The position numbers and the translations under genes were made by a program. From Nitrososphaerota archaeon (lineage in GTDB: Archaea > Thermoproteota > Nitrososphaeria_A > Caldarchaeales > Wolframiiraptoraceae): 48,324 nt of DNA. Numbering within the stretch: position 1 is the first letter of the stretch; every line of letters starts with the position of its first letter. Below, one piece after another: positions 43,730 through 48,324 of the stretch. The stretch covers positions 1-48,324 of the forward strand of contig JAGGRY010000056.1 in assembly GCA_021159365.1 (NCBI GenBank), in the 5' to 3' direction. The notes below the pieces were generated by a model, which saw only the letters and a list, made by a program, of their open reading frames with translations, made no database searches and was not told the DNA's origin.

Positions 43730-44008
43730 TCAGCGTTTGAGTAGGATCTCAATCGTGCTGACGCTTACTGGCTGATTGTTTGGCCCAGTCATCTCCTCAG
43801 TTCCAAGCTTTATGTCCTCAACTTTCAGATCCTTGTAAAATCTGCGTTGAAGGACTTGAACCACGTCGACGGCTCTGCTTATGGCCCTACCCCTGGCCTT
43901 AATCAATAGCTGGTTTGCGCCTCCTTGAAGAGTTGTTAGACAAGCGAAGACATAGTTCATCAAGGGCTTCTTACCAACCAATACAGTTGGAATCTCCTTC
44001 TCAGCCAT
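43730..44008 (-). CDS. albA: DNA/RNA-binding protein Alba
   Basis: The 92-aa chromatin protein carries the family core VLVGKKPLMNYVFACLTTLQGG followed by LIKARGRAISRAVDVVQVLQRRF, and ends TIEILLKR. The Lys pair in GKKP corresponds to the acetylated Lys16/17 of Sulfolobus Alba. ATG 44008 is preferred to the adjacent GTG 44011; AATAAAGT-like sequence at 44022-44030 serves as TATA. Confidence 0.97.
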   Translation of the reverse strand: MAEKEIPTVLVGKKPLMNYVFACLTTLQGGANQLLIKARGRAISRAVDVVQVLQRRFYKDLKVEDIKLGTEEMTGPNNQPVSVSTIEILLKR

Positions 44009-44116
44009 CACTCAACACACTCCGTGGGCTAATAAAGTTTCTAGAGCTCTTACATAAATACATTTCCAAAACTTCGTCAAAATCCTGTGGCCACTACGAG
44101 ATCGAATCTGCGGAGA

Positions 44117-44126
44117 GTATATATTT
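44117..44126 (+). promoter_or_regulatory. TATA box of eL40
   Basis: GTATATATTT is centred about 30 nt upstream of ATG 44151, supporting a real, leaderless transcript for this very short gene. Confidence 0.55.
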
Positions 44127-44150
44127 GAGGCTTAAACAGCTTAGTCCTAG

Positions 44151-44312
44151 ATGCCGATAAGGGATCCAACCATCCTTCAGATAGCTCAGCGTCGAAGGCT
44201 CTACTATAAGATCTGCAGGGAGTGTGGAGCTAGAAACGCGCCTACAGCCGTGAAATGCAGAAAATGCCGTAGCTATAACTTGAGATGGAAGAAGAGGGAG
44301 ATCAAAAGATAA
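44151..44312 (+). CDS. rpl40e: Ribosomal protein eL40
   Basis: The 53-aa protein reads MPIRDPTILQIAQ, an Arg-rich stretch, then two CxxC pairs (Cys22/Cys25 in ICRECG and Cys36/Cys39 in KCRKC) forming a zinc ribbon, and ends in a basic KKREIKR tail. This is the archaeal large-subunit protein eL40. A TATA box precedes it and tRNA-Val follows 38 bp downstream on the same strand. Confidence 0.93.
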   Translation: MPIRDPTILQIAQRRRLYYKICRECGARNAPTAVKCRKCRSYNLRWKKREIKR

Positions 44313-44350
44313 CGAAATCTTAATTATCCCTCATAGAGAATCTAACTAAT

Positions 44351-44444
44351 GGGCCGGTGGTCTAGCGGTATGACGCCGCCCTCACGCGGCGGAGGTCGTG
44401 AGCCAGTTAAGCTGGCCGATAAGGTTCAAGTCCCACCCGGCCCA
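44351..44444 (+). tRNA. tRNA-Val (CAC) with a T-stem intron
   Basis: Acceptor stem GGGCCGG (44351-44357) pairs with CCGGCCC (44437-44443), with discriminator A44444; CCA is not encoded. The anticodon stem CCGCC/GGCGG encloses the loop CTCACGC, giving anticodon CAC for Val. The T-arm is interrupted: GTG (44398-44400) is separated from GG-TTCAAGT-CCCAC by 22 bases (44401-44422). Removing them restores a GTGGG/CCCAC T-stem and a 72-nt tRNA. The next gene on the opposite strand ends one base beyond the discriminator. Confidence 0.92.
44401..44422 (+). other. 22-nt non-canonical tRNA intron with bulge-helix-bulge
   Basis: The intron AGCCAGTTAAGCTGGCCGATAA contains a GCCAG/CTGGC hairpin with a TTAAG loop. 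With its flanks it forms a bulge-helix-bulge: GTCG (44396-44399... exon side) pairs with CGAT (intron end) as a 4-bp central helix with one G-U pair. The bulges are TGA and AAG, and the inferred cuts fall after the second base of each (TG/A and AA/G), exactly the splicing-endonuclease rule. The outer helix is weak, so this is the relaxed form. Confidence 0.85.
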
Positions 44445-47108
44445 TCAATTTTTAAGCGAATTCTTTATACAAGCTACACCTTCCTGATTTTCTTTAAACC
44501 TTCTTACAAGCTCGGTTAGTCTAGCGCCTATTCTTTCTTTCGTTTCCACGGTTTGGGCGCCTATGTGAGGAGTTATTATAAAATTTTCAAACTCAGTATC
44601 TACTAGTTCTCTCTCGATGATAGGTTCGTTCATGAACACATCTACCGCAACGCCTCCAAATTTTCCATCGTTTAAGGCTTTCAAAAAGGCTTTCTTCTCA
44701 ACTACTTGTGCCCGCGATGTATTAACGAAAATTACCCCGTCTTTCATCATGGAGAACTCTTCCTCTCCTATCAACCCCGCCGTTTCTTTGGTAAGGGGTA
44801 CGTGAAGCGTTATGATATCGGCCGTCTTCAATAATTCCTCCATGCTCACTTTTCTTACTTCAGCTTGCTTAACGTAAGGGTCAAACGCTATGACATTCGC
44901 CCCGAAAGCTTGGGCTAGCTCTGCAACCCGTCTTCCTATACGGCCCAACCCTATTATGCCGATCGTTTTTCCCTTCAGCTCTTTCCCCACAAGATTCCCT
45001 TTCATCCATTTTCCGCTCTTCAATCCCTTGTCGGCTATGATTATCTTTCTAAGTAGATTGAGGATTAGAGCTATTGTCAGCTCTGCGACGGCTTCCGTTG
45101 AACCGGCAGTGGTTTCGACGGTTATACCTAAAGCTCTCGCAGCCTCTACGTCTATATTGTCAATTCCATGACCAGCCCTTATTATCAACTTCAGGTTCTT
45201 CATCTTTCTCAACAACTCCTCAGTAACCTTTGTTCTACTCCTTACGATCAGTATGTTAGCCTCTGCTAGGGATTCATCATCGATTTTAGTTTCTACAATC
45301 GCTATCTTTTCTATCTGGCTTATCACACTTTCCGGTAGGTCGTCTGGGATGAGGACTATAGGATAATTATTCAGGATCTTGAAGGCATCCGCTGTAACCT
45401 TTCCCGTACCTCCAGTTATCATCTCCAAGGCGGCAATCGTATCCAACACATCATCTTTTGTAACATTACCCATGTGCGCTATCCTTATTATCTTATCCTT
45501 CAATTTCCCCTGTCCATTTGAAATGACTACTCCGAACTCCCTTAGTCTTTTTATGATTTCCTCCACTTCAAATCCTTCAGGCGGTTTAGCTGCCGTAAGC
45601 GTCGGCGACGCCGCTTCCTCTCTCACCAGAAGCTTAAACCCAAATTTCTTTAAGCTTCTCCTGACAACATTTCTAAAAAGTTCATGTCGCTTTGCCCTAT
45701 TTTCAACGCCCTCCTGTTCAATGATTTTCAACGCCTCATTCAAACCATACAATAGGTTGATTGCCGGTGTGAACGGGGTTTGACCGCGCTCTGCATACTG
45801 CTTGTAAAGAAGTAAGTCGGTATAGAAACCTCTATGATCGGTGATATGCTTCCACGCATCCTTCCTTATTGCCAAAACAACCAAGCCTGGAGGAGCTCCT
45901 ACTGCTTTTTGTACGCCGAGGATGGCGATGTCTACCCCAATGCCTTGAATGTCTACTTCGTCTCCGCCTATTGCGCTCACAAAATCTACGACCGTTACTT
46001 TACCGTACTTCTTCGCTAACTTCACTATTTTCTCTGTTGGATTTACCATTCCCGTTGACGTTTCGTTGTGCACTAGAGTAACGAGCTTTACATCACGCCT
46101 TTTCATGGCGCTCTCCACTTCCTTCATATCAAACTCTTCACACCAACTACCCACCCTAATGGGGATTGCACCTACTGTTTGTACTATTTTTGCGAATCTT
46201 TCTCCGAACTCTCCGTTGACAAGCGTCAATACTTTTTCTCCTTTTCTAAGAAAGTTCTTTATCGTTGCTTCCATACCCAAAGTACTGCTACCGGTCATGA
46301 TCACGATGTCATACTCACTCAAGTTGAAAATTTTCTTTATCAACTTTACCGAATTGCTTAGCAATTCTCGGAATGCTGCACTTCTGTGACTGACAACCTG
46401 TGTTGCCATCGCTCGCATTATTCTTTCGTTGATTGGAGTAGGACCTGGCATCATTAAACGCTTACCTCTTACTAAAAACACACGAATGAATGGAAGTAAT
46501 GCTCTTAGGTCGTCAGCATCAACTACAACTTTTACATTACGTCTCACAACTTCAGTTGCATTAAATCCTATCCCCAGTCCTGCTGTTCTCAGCATCCTTA
46601 AATCATTAGCTCCGTCTCCGACGGCAACCACGTTCTCTAATGCAACACCTAGCTCTTTAGCAATTTTCATTAAATGCTCGTGCTTATTGTCATCGCTCAC
46701 TCTCATTTCTACGCCGGCGAGAGTGTTGTGTTTGAACACAAGCTTATTGGCAATAGCGAAGTCAAGGCCGAGTTGTCGTTTAATTTTGTTTGCCAGAATC
46801 TCGAAGCCGCCTGTGATTACTCCAACCTTAATTCCAAGATCCTTAACCTCATCCACAAATTCTTTAGCGCCCTTAACTAGTTTCATGTTGTTTGCCACTC
46901 TCAGACAGTCTTCATATTTCATTCCAGTAAGTAGGCTTATTCTCTCTTTAAGGCCATGTTTCCAGTCTATCTTACCTTCGATGCCTCTTTTTGCTATCTC
47001 TTCGACAGCGTCATAGTTTCCAGCAACTTTTGCTAACTCTGAAAGATACTCACCATCCACTAGCACGCCTTCCATGTCTAGGATAAGGAGTTTAGCCACT
47101 ATCTTCAC
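44445..47108 (-). CDS. Trifunctional serine biosynthesis fusion: SerB-like HAD + phosphoserine-type aminotransferase + SerA
   Basis: One 887-aa frame holds three enzymes. Residues 1-215 are a phosphoserine phosphatase-like HAD domain: nucleophile Asp11 in DMEGVLVDGE (second acid is Glu13, as in ThrH-type enzymes), Thr99 in ITGGFE, Lys142, and GDGAND (164-169). Residues 217-565 are a class V PLP aminotransferase (MMPGPTPI at 219-226, PLP Lys401 in GVQKAVGAPPG), like archaeal phosphoserine/alanine-glyoxylate aminotransferases. Residues 583-887 are a phosphoglycerate dehydrogenase without ACT domain (GLGRIG 720-725; Arg799, Glu828, His848). Together these catalyse 3-phosphoglycerate to serine. 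Start GTG 47108; GTG 47099, preceded by GAGGTG, is possible. The stop abuts tRNA-Val. Confidence 0.9.
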   Translation of the reverse strand: MKIVAKLLILDMEGVLVDGEYLSELAKVAGNYDAVEEIAKRGIEGKIDWKHGLKERISLLTGMKYEDCLRVANNMKLVKGAKEFVDEVKDLGIKVGVITGGFEILANKIKRQLGLDFAIANKLVFKHNTLAGVEMRVSDDNKHEHLMKIAKELGVALENVVAVGDGANDLRMLRTAGLGIGFNATEVVRRNVKVVVDADDLRALLPFIRVFLVRGKRLMMPGPTPINERIMRAMATQVVSHRSAAFRELLSNSVKLIKKIFNLSEYDIVIMTGSSTLGMEATIKNFLRKGEKVLTLVNGEFGERFAKIVQTVGAIPIRVGSWCEEFDMKEVESAMKRRDVKLVTLVHNETSTGMVNPTEKIVKLAKKYGKVTVVDFVSAIGGDEVDIQGIGVDIAILGVQKAVGAPPGLVVLAIRKDAWKHITDHRGFYTDLLLYKQYAERGQTPFTPAINLLYGLNEALKIIEQEGVENRAKRHELFRNVVRRSLKKFGFKLLVREEAASPTLTAAKPPEGFEVEEIIKRLREFGVVISNGQGKLKDKIIRIAHMGNVTKDDVLDTIAALEMITGGTGKVTADAFKILNNYPIVLIPDDLPESVISQIEKIAIVETKIDDESLAEANILIVRSRTKVTEELLRKMKNLKLIIRAGHGIDNIDVEAARALGITVETTAGSTEAVAELTIALILNLLRKIIIADKGLKSGKWMKGNLVGKELKGKTIGIIGLGRIGRRVAELAQAFGANVIAFDPYVKQAEVRKVSMEELLKTADIITLHVPLTKETAGLIGEEEFSMMKDGVIFVNTSRAQVVEKKAFLKALNDGKFGGVAVDVFMNEPIIERELVDTEFENFIITPHIGAQTVETKERIGARLTELVRRFKENQEGVACIKNSLKN

Positions 47109-47144
47109 CTCTTTCGCTTCTAATCGAGAAGAACGCGGGAATCA

Positions 47145-47247
47145 GCGGTGAGAAAAGGTCGGCGTGACATACTATAGGGATTGGAAGGCCATCACGCTCA
47201 CCAGGTTTAGCAATGTTGCTGTCTGATATTTATGGTTTTCTCACCGC
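47145..47247. repeat. 12-bp inverted repeat with nested helix upstream of the serine fusion gene
   Basis: GCGGTGAGAAAA (47145-47156) is perfectly complementary to TTTTCTCACCGC (47236-47247), 79 nt apart. Inside, GCGTGA (47162-47167) pairs with TCACGC (47192-47197), and GGT/ACC flank it. As RNA this could form a long extended stem. It lies 37-140 nt upstream of the fusion-gene start, in a 355-bp region (47109-47463) that otherwise has only the promoter of the following gene. No target duplication or transposase is seen. Confidence 0.45.
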
Positions 47248-47433
47248 CTTGATTTTAAAACAACGTCTATACAAGAGGTTTCTTACGAGTTCGCTCCTCG
47301 ATCAAAACATCGGAGTCATGAACTTCTATAAAGCTGATTCGTAGAGTTACTTGAGAAGATGAAGAAAGTGTTAGGCAGCTATACGAGGAGGTGAAGTTAG
47401 AAGGAATCAAAAGTCTCTAGTTAGAAGAAAATG

Positions 47434-48324
<891 letters not shown>

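Noticed and set aside
45379-45783. Open frame on the plus strand inside the serine fusion gene (also 46429-47016)
   Set aside because: They are antisense to well-conserved catalytic domains and translate to low-complexity Ser/Leu/Pro-rich sequence, so they are frame shadows.
47320-47425. Short coding-like fragments before the KARI-like gene
   Set aside because: Frames of about 20 codons with stops on either side and no homology that I can see.

Overview
The window is archaeal: it encodes a group II chaperonin (thermosome), RNA polymerase subunit K, ribosomal protein eL40, Alba, TruD, Pth2, RtcA, diphthine synthase, TrmB and Lrp regulators and a CTP-dependent riboflavin kinase/regulator. A proteasome beta subunit of the catalytically dead type known from crenarchaea, a 22-nt intron in the T-stem of tRNA-Val, and many leaderless genes with TTG or GTG starts about 25-30 nt downstream of TATA boxes point to a (probably thermophilic) Thermoproteota/TACK lineage. 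I cannot assign it more finely. Genes are tightly packed, and many convergent pairs overlap at their stop codons.

Layout. 1-1197: the N-terminal end of an FtsX/MacB-type permease and a divergent ABC ATPase that lacks the switch histidine. 1208-10525 (minus strand): a ten-gene cell-envelope locus (flippase, coiled-coil membrane protein, a DUF1616 protein split into two genes, two small membrane families, a DUF4129 Ig-like protein, a DUF4350-like protein, MoxR ATPase, DUF58). 10636-14493 (plus): malate dehydrogenase, class II HMG-CoA reductase, DUF99, and diphthine synthase fused to DUF357. 14483-21784: a membrane protein/wHTH pair, FAD synthetase RibL convergent with riboflavin kinase/regulator RbkR, an inactive proteasome beta subunit divergent from a PAC2 chaperone with a C-terminal HbYX motif, a small heat-shock protein, an HDAC-family deacetylase, a methyltransferase, an Lrp regulator and a HAD phosphatase. 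21883-26072 (minus): DUF763, a small membrane protein, RpoK, thermosome, SAM hydrolase. 26291-34233: an ATP-cone/PD-(D/E)XK nuclease, RtcA, NMN adenylyltransferase, a fucose-isomerase-like protein, Pth2, TruD, rhomboid, YjbQ, TatD and a small metallopeptidase. 34230-39808: a TrmB regulator divergent from a three-gene ABC exporter operon. 39934-44312: methyltransferase, AspRS, VIT-like protein, NusA-like KH protein, Alba, eL40. 44351-48324: tRNA-Val with intron, an 887-aa fused serine-biosynthesis protein, and a ketol-acid-reductoisomerase-like protein cut by the window end.

Most notable is the 887-aa gene at 44445-47108. It joins a phosphoserine phosphatase-like HAD domain, a class V (phosphoserine-type) aminotransferase and a phosphoglycerate dehydrogenase, so the whole phosphorylated serine pathway appears to sit in one polypeptide. 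Its 3' end abuts the 3' end of the intron-containing tRNA-Val, and a 12-bp inverted repeat lies just upstream of it. The neighbouring KARI-like gene has lost canonical active-site residues.
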